DNA of 54,308 bases, taken from assembly GCA_902805845.1 (NCBI GenBank), contig CADCUI010000006.1, positions 1 to 54,308 of the forward strand, read 5' to 3'. The DNA comes from an uncultured Nocardioidaceae bacterium (GTDB lineage: Bacteria > Actinomycetota > Actinomycetes > Propionibacteriales > Nocardioidaceae). Shown here piece by piece: positions 42,358 to 49,864 of this stretch; positions within the stretch are counted from its first letter, which is position 1; each line of letters opens with the position of its first letter. The notes under the pieces were generated by a model. That model had not been told where the DNA came from and made no database searches. It saw only the letters and a list, made by a program, of their open reading frames with translations. Made by a program: the position numbers and the translations under genes.

Positions 42358-43410
42358 ATGCTGCATCGCCGTACCGTGCTGTCCTCGGGCCTGGCTGGAG
42401 GCCTTGCTGCGGGAGCCACGTCGACCGCCACGCTGCTCGCGACCGAGGCGTCCGCCGTCACGGTGGGCAAGACCCTCGCCCGTGGCCTCGTCGTGCCGTG
42501 GGGCCTTGCCTTCCTTCCCAACGGCGACGCGCTGGTCACCGAGCGCAGGAGCGGACACGTGCACCGGGTCTTCCGCGAGGGTGGCCGCCGGCAGGTCGGG
42601 ACCATCGACGCCGCCGTCGACTTCGGGGAAGGCGGCCTGCTGGGCGTTGCCGTCGCCCCGACGTTCGCCCGCGACCGCTGGGTGTACTTCTACCTGACCA
42701 CCGCGCGCGACAACCGCATCGTCCGCAAGCGGTTCGTCCGGGGCGAGCTCGGCCGCACGCAGGTGCTCCTCAGCGGCATCGCGCGGTCCAACGGTCAGGG
42801 AAGCGACAACCACCACGGTGGCCGGCTGGCCTTCGGCCCGTCGGGACACCTGTTCGCCACCACCGGTGACGCCGCGCTGTCCTCCCGCTCGCAGGACAAC
42901 AGCTCGCCCAACGGCAAGATCCTGAGGCTCAACGCCGACGGCTCCATCCCGGGAGACAACCCGATCCGCGGCAACCCGATGTGGACCAAGGGCCACCGCA
43001 ACGTGCAGGGCCTGGCATGGGACGGCCGGGGGCGGATGTGGGCCACCGAGCTGGGCCAGGGCACGCGCGACGAGCTGAACATCATCCGGAGGGGACGCAA
43101 CTACGGCTGGCCCGACGTCGAGGGTGGCGACGGGTCGGGGCCCTACAACGACCCCTTCGTGGTCTGGAGTCCGACCTCCACCTGCTCGCCCAGCGGCCTG
43201 GCGATCGCCAAGGGGCGCGCGTGGGTCGGTGCGCTGGCCGGCGAGGCGCTGTTCTCGGTCCGGATCTCCGGGACGCGGTCCCGTCGCAAGGCCCGCCACT
43301 TCCACCAGCGGTTCGGTCGCATCCGCACCGTCGAGCAGGCACCCGACGGCGCGCTGTGGATCACGACCAGCAACGGCAGCGACGACCGGGTGGTCCGGCT
43401 GCTGGTCTGA
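42358..43410 (+). CDS. PQQ-dependent sugar dehydrogenase-like (GSDH) protein, Tat-exported
   Basis: 350 aa six-bladed beta-propeller. The N-terminus [19 protein letters not shown] has a twin-arginine motif and Ala-rich hydrophobic stretch ending EASA. Glucose/sorbosone dehydrogenase blocks: [50 protein letters not shown] with the active-site His, [28 protein letters not shown] and NYGWPDVEG. Closest family behaviour is Ca-dependent soluble aldose sugar dehydrogenase (YliI-like). Substrate unknown. SD AGGAGGAG precedes ATG 42358. Divergent from purL. Confidence 0.87.
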   Translation: MLHRRTVLSSGLAGGLAAGATSTATLLATEASAVTVGKTLARGLVVPWGLAFLPNGDALVTERRSGHVHRVFREGGRRQVGTIDAAVDFGEGGLLGVAVAPTFARDRWVYFYLTTARDNRIVRKRFVRGELGRTQVLLSGIARSNGQGSDNHHGGRLAFGPSGHLFATTGDAALSSRSQDNSSPNGKILRLNADGSIPGDNPIRGNPMWTKGHRNVQGLAWDGRGRMWATELGQGTRDELNIIRRGRNYGWPDVEGGDGSGPYNDPFVVWSPTSTCSPSGLAIAKGRAWVGALAGEALFSVRISGTRSRRKARHFHQRFGRIRTVEQAPDGALWITTSNGSDDRVVRLLV

Positions 43411-43446
43411 CCGTTCGCCCGGGAGCCGGCGCCCACCGCTTCGGCG

Positions 43447-44118
43447 TCAGGCGGTGACGAACGAGCGGATCACCGAGGTGAAGAAGGGCAGCCCGTCGGT
43501 GCCCGCACCGGTCAGCTCCTCCACGGCGTGCTCGGGGTGGGGCATCAGACCCACGACGTTGCCGCGCTCGTTGGCGATCCCGGCGATGTTCCTCGCGGAA
43601 CCGTTCGGGTTGCCCCCCAGGTAGCGCGCCACCACTTGCCCCTCGCCCTCGAGCCGGTCGAGGGTCGGCTCGTCCGCGACGAAACCGCCCTCGCCGTTCT
43701 TGAGGACGATGGTGACCTCGGCTCCCGCGGCGTACCCACTGGTCCAGGCGGTGCTGGTGCTCTCGATGCGCAGCCGCTGGTCGCGGCAGATGAACCGCCG
43801 CTCCTCGTTGCGGATCAGCGCGCCGGGCAGCAGGTGCGCCTCGCACAGGATCTGGAAGCCGTTGCAGATGCCCAGCACCGGCATGCCCTCGAGCGCACCG
43901 GCGACGACCTCGGTCATGACCGGAGCGAAGCTGGCGATCGCGCCGCAGCGGAGGTAGTCGCCGTAGGAGAACCCGCCGGGCAGGATGACGGCGTCGACGC
44001 CCTGCAGCGAGTGGTCCGCGTGCCAGAGCGGGACCGGGTCACCGCCGGCGAGCCGCACCGCCCGGGCGGCGTCGACGTCGTCGAGCGAGCCCGGGAAGGT
44101 GACGACACCGATCCTCAT
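43447..44118 (-). CDS. purQ: Phosphoribosylformylglycinamidine synthase subunit PurQ
   Basis: 223 aa class I glutamine amidotransferase that supplies ammonia to Pur[16 protein letters not shown] at the N-terminus, [18 protein letters not shown], the nucleophile Cys in [10 protein letters not shown], and the His/Glu of the triad in [11 protein letters not shown]. It starts within the purS stop (4-bp overlap), giving a coupled purS-purQ pair, separated from purL by the sugar dehydrogenase gene. Confidence 0.95.
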   Translation of the reverse strand: MRIGVVTFPGSLDDVDAARAVRLAGGDPVPLWHADHSLQGVDAVILPGGFSYGDYLRCGAIASFAPVMTEVVAGALEGMPVLGICNGFQILCEAHLLPGALIRNEERRFICRDQRLRIESTSTAWTSGYAAGAEVTIVLKNGEGGFVADEPTLDRLEGEGQVVARYLGGNPNGSARNIAGIANERGNVVGLMPHPEHAVEELTGAGTDGLPFFTSVIRSFVTA

Positions 44119-44411
44119 CGAGGAGCCCCGGTGGTCGCGGCAGGCTCGGCCGCGGACGGGGTCTCGACCGGGTCCACCGACACCGCGTAGTTCTCGATGA
44201 CCGGGTTCGACAGGAGCCGCTCGGCCAGGTCGTGGATCTCGGCGAGCCGCGAGTCCGTCACCTCGCCGTCGACCTCGAGCTCGAACCGCTTGCCCTGGCG
44301 TACGTCGGTCACGCCGGTGACGCCGAGCCGGGCCAGGGCGCCGTGGACGGCCTTGCCCTGCGGGTCCAGGATCTCCGGCTTGGGCATGACGCTGACGACG
44401 ACGCGGGGCAC
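44115..44411 (-). CDS. purS: Phosphoribosylformylglycinamidine synthase subunit PurS
   Basis: 98 aa. The PurS core is [19 protein letters not shown] then [20 protein letters not shown] and a helix ending [11 protein letters not shown]; the last 18 residues (Ala/Pro/Thr-rich) are an extra tail. PurS bridges PurL and PurQ in the complex. GTG 44411 lies seven bases after -10 TAGGAT. Confidence 0.93.
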   Translation of the reverse strand: MPRVVVSVMPKPEILDPQGKAVHGALARLGVTGVTDVRQGKRFELEVDGEVTDSRLAEIHDLAERLLSNPVIENYAVSVDPVETPSAAEPAATTGAPR

Positions 44412-44418
44412 GGGCCCG

Positions 44419-44424
44419 ATCCTA
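44419..44424 (-). promoter_or_regulatory. -10 box TAGGAT of purS-purQ
   Basis: TAGGAT on the minus strand, seven bases before GTG 44411; leaderless arrangement. Confidence 0.55.
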
Positions 44425-44489
44425 GCGAGCGCCGCCGGCGGGGCATGGCAGGCCCGGGCGGTCGAGGGTGAACGCCCCGACGCGGGCGG

Positions 44490-45584
44490 CTACTGGTGCA
44501 GCTGGTAGAAGCGGAAGAAGCCGAAGTCCTCGATCGGCAGCACGTCGAGGTGGTCGTAGCCGGCCCTGCGGGCATAACCCTCGAGCACCGACGGACGCAT
44601 GACCGTGCCGGTGCCCGAGCTCCCCGGCGACGACATGCCGTCGGGCAGGCACACCGCCAGGCTGAAGCCGTACATCATCCGCTCCAGCTCGTCCCCGGGC
44701 GCCGTGAACGTCTCCTTGACCGCCTCGTCCATCACCACCACCGGCGCGCCCGGCCTGGCCGCGCGTCGCATGGCTGCGAGCACCTCGACGGGGTGCGGCA
44801 TGTCGTGCACGCACTCGAAGGCGAAGACCGCGTCGTACGCCGCCTGCTCCCCGATCTCCGCCCCACCGACGAGGTGGAAGGAGACGCGGTCGGTGACACC
44901 GGCGGCCTCCGCGTTGCGCGTCGCCATCTCCACCGACGCGGCGTCCACCTCGAAGCCGTCGACGCGGAGGCCGGGGTAGGTGCGGGCGATGCTGATCGAC
45001 GCCCAGCCGCCGCCGAAGCCGACCTCGGCCACGCGCGCCCCCCGGCCGCTGAGTGCCCGGTCGAGGTGCGGGGTCCCCTGCAGGGCGGCGGGGAGGCGCT
45101 GCTCGAACCAGGGCCGGTTCATGGCAGCCTGCGCCTCGCCGGCGGCGAGCCCGAGCTGCTCCCAGCTCACGCCCCCACCCGTCCGGTAGGCGTCCAGGAG
45201 TGCGGAAGGGTTGGCGCACGCGGCGACGAGCATCCGGCCGGCCGGCGCCATGAACGCCAGGCTCGACTCGTCGGTGAGCACCTCGGCCACCGCCTCAGGG
45301 AGGGTGAACCGGCGCCCCCACGCGTCAGCGCCCTCGGCGAGGAGGATCCCCGACACCGCCTGCTGCTCGAGCCACTCCCGGGCGTAGCGCTCGTGGGTGC
45401 CGGTCGCGGCCGCCAGCTCCGTCGAGGTCATCGGCCCCTGGGCCCGCAGGGCGGCGTACCAGCCGAGCCGGTCACCGAGGTAGACGCCGAAGACCTCCAT
45501 GAACCCGAGGACCGACCCGAGCATCCGCTCGGCGAACTCCTCGGCCGTGAGCGCTTTCGGCTTCCCGACGACCGTCGTGCTCAT
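44490..45584 (-). CDS. Class I SAM-dependent methyltransferase with N-terminal winged helix
   Basis: 364 aa. The N-terminal half has a winged-helix dimerisation region (TSTELAAATGTHERYAREWL) as in O-methyltransferases and related actinobacterial enzymes. The C-terminal Rossmann domain has motif I VAEVGFGGGWASISIA, VDGFEVD for ribose binding and FAFECVHDMPHPVEVLAAM. Substrate not known. ATG 45584 has GAGGTGG upstream; longer upstream frames run antisense into the ligase gene end. It shares direction with fadD but about 107 bp separates them. Confidence 0.85.
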   Translation of the reverse strand: MSTTVVGKPKALTAEEFAERMLGSVLGFMEVFGVYLGDRLGWYAALRAQGPMTSTELAAATGTHERYAREWLEQQAVSGILLAEGADAWGRRFTLPEAVAEVLTDESSLAFMAPAGRMLVAACANPSALLDAYRTGGGVSWEQLGLAAGEAQAAMNRPWFEQRLPAALQGTPHLDRALSGRGARVAEVGFGGGWASISIARTYPGLRVDGFEVDAASVEMATRNAEAAGVTDRVSFHLVGGAEIGEQAAYDAVFAFECVHDMPHPVEVLAAMRRAARPGAPVVVMDEAVKETFTAPGDELERMMYGFSLAVCLPDGMSSPGSSGTGTVMRPSVLEGYARRAGYDHLDVLPIEDFGFFRFYQLHQ

Positions 45585-45691
45585 GTGACCACCTCGTTGC
45601 AGCGCTGCACCTGCCGGACGATCCGACTCCGCCACGCTCCTCGTCGCCCGGTGGCGGGGCAAGGGACCTTCGACCGCGTGCCGCCGGAGGT

Positions 45692-47248
45692 TCAGACCAG
45701 CTCGCGCTTGAGGATCTTGCCGGTGGCGGTCATCGGCAGCGAGTCGCGGAACTCCACGACGCGCGGGTACTTGTAGGAGGCCATGGTGTCGCGGGACCAC
45801 GCCACCAGCTCGTCCTCGGTGACGTCGGCCCCCTCGTTCCTGATCACGTAGGCCTTGACCTCCTCGCCGAGCGACTCGTGCGGCACACCGACCACCGCGA
45901 CCAGCGACACCGCCTCATGGGTCAGGAGGACCTCCTCGACCTCGCGCGGGTACACGTTGAAGCCGCCGCGGATGATCATGTCCTTGGCCCGGTCGACGAT
46001 GTAGTAGTAGCCGTCGCTGTCACGCCGTGCGAGGTCCCCGGAGCGGAACCAGCCGTCGCGCATCACCTCGGCGGTCGCGTCCGGACGGTTGTAGTAGCCC
46101 TTCATGACGTTGTGGCCGCGGATCGCGATCTCGCCGACCGTGTCCGGGTCGTCCCCGCCGCCCACCTCGTTCCACTGGTCGTCGATGAGCTTCACCTCGA
46201 CACCCCAGATCGGGTAGCCGATGGACCCTGCCTTGGCCGGCCGGTCCTGCTGGTTGAAGGTCGCGACCGGCGAGGTCTCCGAGAGGCCGTAGCCCTCGAG
46301 GATGCCGACCCCGAACCGGGACTTGAACTCCTTGATGATCTCCACCGGCAGGCTCGCGCCACCGGCGACCGCGATGCGCAGGGTGGCCGCGATCCGCTGC
46401 ACGTCCACCGTGTCGGTGAGCGCACCCAGCAGCCCCCAGTACATCGTCGGCACCCCCGCGAAGAAGGTGATGTCCTCGTTCTGCAGCAGGTCGACGGCCA
46501 CCTGGGGGTCGAAGCGGGGCACCAGGAAGAGCGTCGAGCCGCCGGCGAAGCCGGCGTTCATCTGCACGGTGGAGCCGAAGGAGTGGAAGAGCGGCAGCGT
46601 GAGCAGGTGGCGCTCACCGGTGGGCGAGGCACCGAGCATCCGGTTCGACTCCAGTGCGTTGAGCACCAGGTTGGCGTGGCTGAGCTCGGCACCCTTCGGC
46701 TGTCCCGTCGTACCGCTGGTGTAGAGGATGACGGCTGAGTCGGTCTCGGCCGTGATCGCCGAGGAGTACGTCGGAGCCTGGTCCTTCATGGCCGCCGCCA
46801 TCGTCTCGGTGCCTTCGACCGGCGAGGCAGCGGTCGGGTCCGCGGTGATCATGAGGAAGTGCTCGCAGCCCGGGGTGGCCTCGAACCCGGCGTACCCCTC
46901 GGTGCCCATCGGCAGCTCGGGGGTGCCCTGGAAGCAGAAGTAGGCCTTCGCCTCGCAGTCGTCGAGGTGGTAGGCGATCTCGCGGCCCTTGAGCAGCACG
47001 TTGAGCGGCACCACGACAGCACCGGTCTTGAGGATGCCGTAGTAGACGATCGGGAAGTACGGCACGTTGGGGCACGTCAGCGCCACCGCGTCGCCCTTGC
47101 CGATCCCGCGGGCGCTGAGCGCGTTGGCGACCTGGTTGGCGGCGCCGTTCACCTGCGCGTAGGTGAGCCGCGTCTCGCCGAGCACGACCGCGTCGCGGGT
47201 CGGGTGCTTGCGGGCACCGTCCTCGAGCAGCACGGACAGATTCAGCAC
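45692..47248 (-). CDS. Long-chain fatty-acid-CoA ligase (AMP-binding, FadD type)
   Basis: 518 aa ANL-superfamily enzyme that activates an acyl carboxylate as acyl-AMP and then acyl-CoA. P-loop-like AVILYTSGTTGQPKGAELSH, A5 motif GYGLSETSPVATF, SGDLARRDSDGYYYIVDR with the hinge Asp, and the catalytic Lys in ATGKILKREL at the very C-terminus. GTG 47248 has GGAGG five bases upstream; the in-frame start at 47290 lacks an SD. Chain-length preference is not evident. Confidence 0.9.
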   Translation of the reverse strand: MLNLSVLLEDGARKHPTRDAVVLGETRLTYAQVNGAANQVANALSARGIGKGDAVALTCPNVPYFPIVYYGILKTGAVVVPLNVLLKGREIAYHLDDCEAKAYFCFQGTPELPMGTEGYAGFEATPGCEHFLMITADPTAASPVEGTETMAAAMKDQAPTYSSAITAETDSAVILYTSGTTGQPKGAELSHANLVLNALESNRMLGASPTGERHLLTLPLFHSFGSTVQMNAGFAGGSTLFLVPRFDPQVAVDLLQNEDITFFAGVPTMYWGLLGALTDTVDVQRIAATLRIAVAGGASLPVEIIKEFKSRFGVGILEGYGLSETSPVATFNQQDRPAKAGSIGYPIWGVEVKLIDDQWNEVGGGDDPDTVGEIAIRGHNVMKGYYNRPDATAEVMRDGWFRSGDLARRDSDGYYYIVDRAKDMIIRGGFNVYPREVEEVLLTHEAVSLVAVVGVPHESLGEEVKAYVIRNEGADVTEDELVAWSRDTMASYKYPRVVEFRDSLPMTATGKILKRELV

Positions 47249-47337
47249 GGGCACCTCCGGGGTCGACGACGAGCGGACCGGGTGCGGCACAACCTACGCC
47301 CCGGCGTCGGCCGGGCGAGGGAGAGATCGCGGACCCG

Positions 47338-47802
47338 TCAGCGCCCTTCGAGCGCCCGGACGATCTTCGGGGAGTCCAGCCGCACCAGCGTCGCCATCAG
47401 GCCGGTGGCCGCCCAGCCGAGCGGCTTGGCCGCCTTGGTGCCGCGCACCCGGGCGACGATGCGCACGCAGGTGCCGTCGACCCCGTCGCGGACCTCGTCG
47501 TCGAAGAACAGGGTCACGAACGCCCGGAACGGTCCGACCGTGCCCATCTCCGCCCAGAGCTGGCCGGGCTCCATGCCGATGATCTGCAGCTCGAACGCCG
47601 GACCCACCCGCACGTGGTCGATCCACCGCATCCCGACCCGGGGCTCGCCCTCGTCGAGGAGCTCGACCCTCTCGAGACTGGCCTGCCACTCCGGCCGGTT
47701 GCGCGGGTCCGCCAGGTAGTCGTAGACGTCGGCCCTCGGCGCGGCGACGAAGACAGCGGGGTCCAGGCGGGTCGGCACGACGGCGCCGTAGCTCTCGCTC
47801 AC
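47338..47802 (-). CDS. SRPBCC family protein (polyketide cyclase/START-like)
   Basis: 154 aa helix-grip protein. PAVFVAAPRADVYDYLADPRNRPEW (shown as PAVFVAAPRADVYDYL and ADPRNRPEW) is the usual SRPBCC N-terminal strand and helix; the C-terminal long helix is AKPLGWAATGLMATLVRL. Ligand unknown. The GTG start overlaps the purC stop (GTGA), so it is translationally coupled to purC. Confidence 0.83.
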   Translation of the reverse strand: MSESYGAVVPTRLDPAVFVAAPRADVYDYLADPRNRPEWQASLERVELLDEGEPRVGMRWIDHVRVGPAFELQIIGMEPGQLWAEMGTVGPFRAFVTLFFDDEVRDGVDGTCVRIVARVRGTKAAKPLGWAATGLMATLVRLDSPKIVRALEGR

Positions 47803-48704
47803 GGGGCGAACTCCTCCCCCGTCAGCCGCTCGTAGGCCTCGACGTAGCGCTCCCGGGTCCGCTCGGCCACCTCGGGCGGCAGCGGCGGCGGCGGCTCCCC
47901 GGAGCCGCGGTCCCAGCCGCTGGCGGGCGACGTCAGCCAGTCGCGGACGTACTGCTTGTCGTACGACGGCTGCTGCCGCCCCGGCGTCCACTCGTCGGCC
48001 GGCCAGAACCGGGAGGAGTCCGGGGTGAGCACCTCGTCGCCCAGCACCGTGGTGCCGTCCCGCCGGGCGCCGAACTCCAGCTTGGTGTCGGCCAGGACGA
48101 TGCCGCGGTCGCGGGCGACCGCCTCCGCCCGTCGGTAGACGGCCAGCGTCAGGTCGCGCAGCTCCGCGGCGCGGGGCTCGCCGATCCCGGCGGCCACCTC
48201 GGCGTAGGAGACGTTCTCGTCGTGGTCACCGAGCGCGGCCTTGGTCGCCGGGGTGAAGATCGGGGAGTCGAGCCGGCTGCCGTCCTCCAGCCCCACGGGC
48301 AGGGGTACGCCGCAGACCCGGCCGGTCGCCCGGTAGTCGGTGAGGCCGGAACCGGTGAGGTATCCGCGGGCCACGCACTCGACCGGATACATGTCGAGCG
48401 GCTCGCACACCACGGCCCTGCCGCGCAGCTCGCGAGGCAACCCCACGGGAAGCTCTCCGGACACCACGTGGTGGGGCACGAGGTCGGCGAGCCGCTCGAA
48501 CCACCACAGGGACAGCCGGGTGAGGATCCGGCCCTTGTCCGGGATCGGCGTCTCGAGGACGAAGTCGAACGCCGAGATGCGGTCGCTGGCCACCATGAGC
48601 AGGGACCCGTCGCCGAGACGGTAGAGGTCCCGCACCTTGCCGGAGTGCACATGGGTCGCGCCGTCGATCGTGGGCGCGGTGGGGATCTGGACTCCGGGAG
48701 CCAT
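47799..48704 (-). CDS. purC: Phosphoribosylaminoimidazole-succinocarboxamide synthase (SAICAR synthetase)
   Basis: 301 aa. Joins CAIR and aspartate with ATP. Blocks: GKVRDLYRLGDGSLLMVASDRI, shown as GKVRDLYRLGD / GSLLMVASDRISAFDF; LVPHHVV, VARGYLTGSG, PIFTPATKA, GIVLADTKLEFG and LTPDSSRFWP. Length typical of the longer fungal/actinobacterial type. ATG 48704 lies six bases after -10 TAGGCT. Followed by a coupled SRPBCC gene. Confidence 0.95.
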   Translation of the reverse strand: MAPGVQIPTAPTIDGATHVHSGKVRDLYRLGDGSLLMVASDRISAFDFVLETPIPDKGRILTRLSLWWFERLADLVPHHVVSGELPVGLPRELRGRAVVCEPLDMYPVECVARGYLTGSGLTDYRATGRVCGVPLPVGLEDGSRLDSPIFTPATKAALGDHDENVSYAEVAAGIGEPRAAELRDLTLAVYRRAEAVARDRGIVLADTKLEFGARRDGTTVLGDEVLTPDSSRFWPADEWTPGRQQPSYDKQYVRDWLTSPASGWDRGSGEPPPPLPPEVAERTRERYVEAYERLTGEEFAP

Positions 48705-48710
48705 GCCGGG

Positions 48711-48716
48711 AGCCTA
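48711..48716 (-). promoter_or_regulatory. -10 box TAGGCT of purC
   Basis: TAGGCT on the minus strand, six bases before ATG 48704; no SD between. Confidence 0.55.
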
Positions 48717-48803
48717 CGTCCAGCGCTGGGCGATCAGCGCTGGACGCCCGGGGGTTCTACTGGTCCAGACCGGTTGGAGTGGTTTCAGGCCGCCCAGGGT
48801 CCG

Positions 48804-49166
48804 TCACTGCGTGAACCGTTGCGACGGCACCCGGCCACCGAGGCTCTCGCGCGCGTCGCCGAGCAGGTCAAGCATCGCCTGCATCTCGCCGAGCCCCTCG
48901 GCCTCCGGCGCGGGGCGCTGCCGGCCGACCCGGAGCAGGGCGTACTCCTCGGGGAGCCGCACCCCGAGATGCACCAGGTAGCGCGGGGGCGCCTGGCCGT
49001 CCTGCTCGTCGACCACGGTGCCGGCGAAGTACTCGCCGGTCTGGTCGCGGAGCACCACCTTCTGGCCCGGCACGAGGACCGCCGCGTCGGGCAGTTCTCC
49101 CCGCTCGACGAAAGCCGCGCGGTTGCGACGCTGCAAGGCGGTCAGCCTGACGTCCAGCAGTTCCAT
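48804..49166 (-). CDS. Hypothetical protein
   Basis: About 120 aa; I do not recognise the family. N-terminal basic/hydrophobic stretch (VRLTALQRRNRAAFVERGE), a beta-rich centre (VLVPGQKVVLRDQTGEYFAGTV, shown as VLVPGQKVVL and RDQTGEYFAGTV, then RYLVHLGVRLPEEYALLRVG) that could form a small SH3-like barrel, and a C-terminal helix. No membrane segments or signal. ATG 49166 starts MELLDV; an upstream in-frame start at 49181 has a GGAGG-like stretch. Codon use is normal for the window. Confidence 0.65.
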   Translation of the reverse strand: MELLDVRLTALQRRNRAAFVERGELPDAAVLVPGQKVVLRDQTGEYFAGTVVDEQDGQAPPRYLVHLGVRLPEEYALLRVGRQRPAPEAEGLGEMQAMLDLLGDARESLGGRVPSQRFTQ

Positions 49167-49344
49167 GCAGTCCTCCGTCACCCGAGTGGGCTGGTGAAGT
49201 CACGACTGATGCGACGATCCCCGAACGCATCACCTCAAGGGTAGGCGAACCGGACACCCGATCCGGCTTCGGATTTCGTCGTCTTGGAAAGACTCAGGTG
49301 CGGCCCCGACCTGCCGATGGATGGGGTTGCGGCATGCTGCGGGC

Positions 49345-49845
49345 ATGACCGCTGAGGCGCTGGAGGTCCGGTTGCGGCCGGTCGAGGAAGCAGACCTGCA
49401 GGCGGTCTCCGCCCTCAACGAGGCGCACGTGCCCGAGGTCGCGGCGGCGGACGCGGAGCGGATGTCCTACCTGCGCCGGCTGGCCGACCGCTTCGACGTC
49501 ATCGAGGTCGACGCGGCGGTGGCCGGGCTCGTGGTCACGTTCACCGCCGGGGCGCCGTACGACTCGGCCAACTACCGGTGGTTCTCCGAGCGGTACGGCG
49601 ACGCCCTGTACTACCTCGACCGGGTCGTCGTCGACGCCTCCGTGCGGCGGCGCGGGGTTGCCGGTCGGGTCTACGACGAGCTCGAGTCGGTCGCTGCGCC
49701 GTACGGCCGGATGGCACTGGAGGTCAACCTCGTGCCCCGCAACGACGGTTCACTGGCCTTCCACGCCCAGCGCGGGTACGAAGAGGTGGGCCGGCTCGGT
49801 GACCCCGACCACCTCGTCAGCCTCATGGTCAAGGAGCTGGCATGA
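49345..49845 (+). CDS. GNAT family N-acetyltransferase
   Basis: 166 aa acetyl-CoA-dependent N-acyltransferase fold. LRPVEEADLQAVSALNEAHVP at the N-terminus (shown as LRPVEEADLQ and AVSALNEAHVP), LDRVVVDASVRRRGVAGRVY with the acetyl-CoA P-loop RRRGVAG, then LEVNLVPRNDGSLAFHAQRGY. Substrate unknown. ATG 49345 is chosen; the frame is open upstream to 49321. It converges with the E2 gene (19 bp between stops). Confidence 0.87.
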   Translation: MTAEALEVRLRPVEEADLQAVSALNEAHVPEVAAADAERMSYLRRLADRFDVIEVDAAVAGLVVTFTAGAPYDSANYRWFSERYGDALYYLDRVVVDASVRRRGVAGRVYDELESVAAPYGRMALEVNLVPRNDGSLAFHAQRGYEEVGRLGDPDHLVSLMVKELA

Positions 49846-49864
49846 CCTGAGCCGGCCTTGGCTG

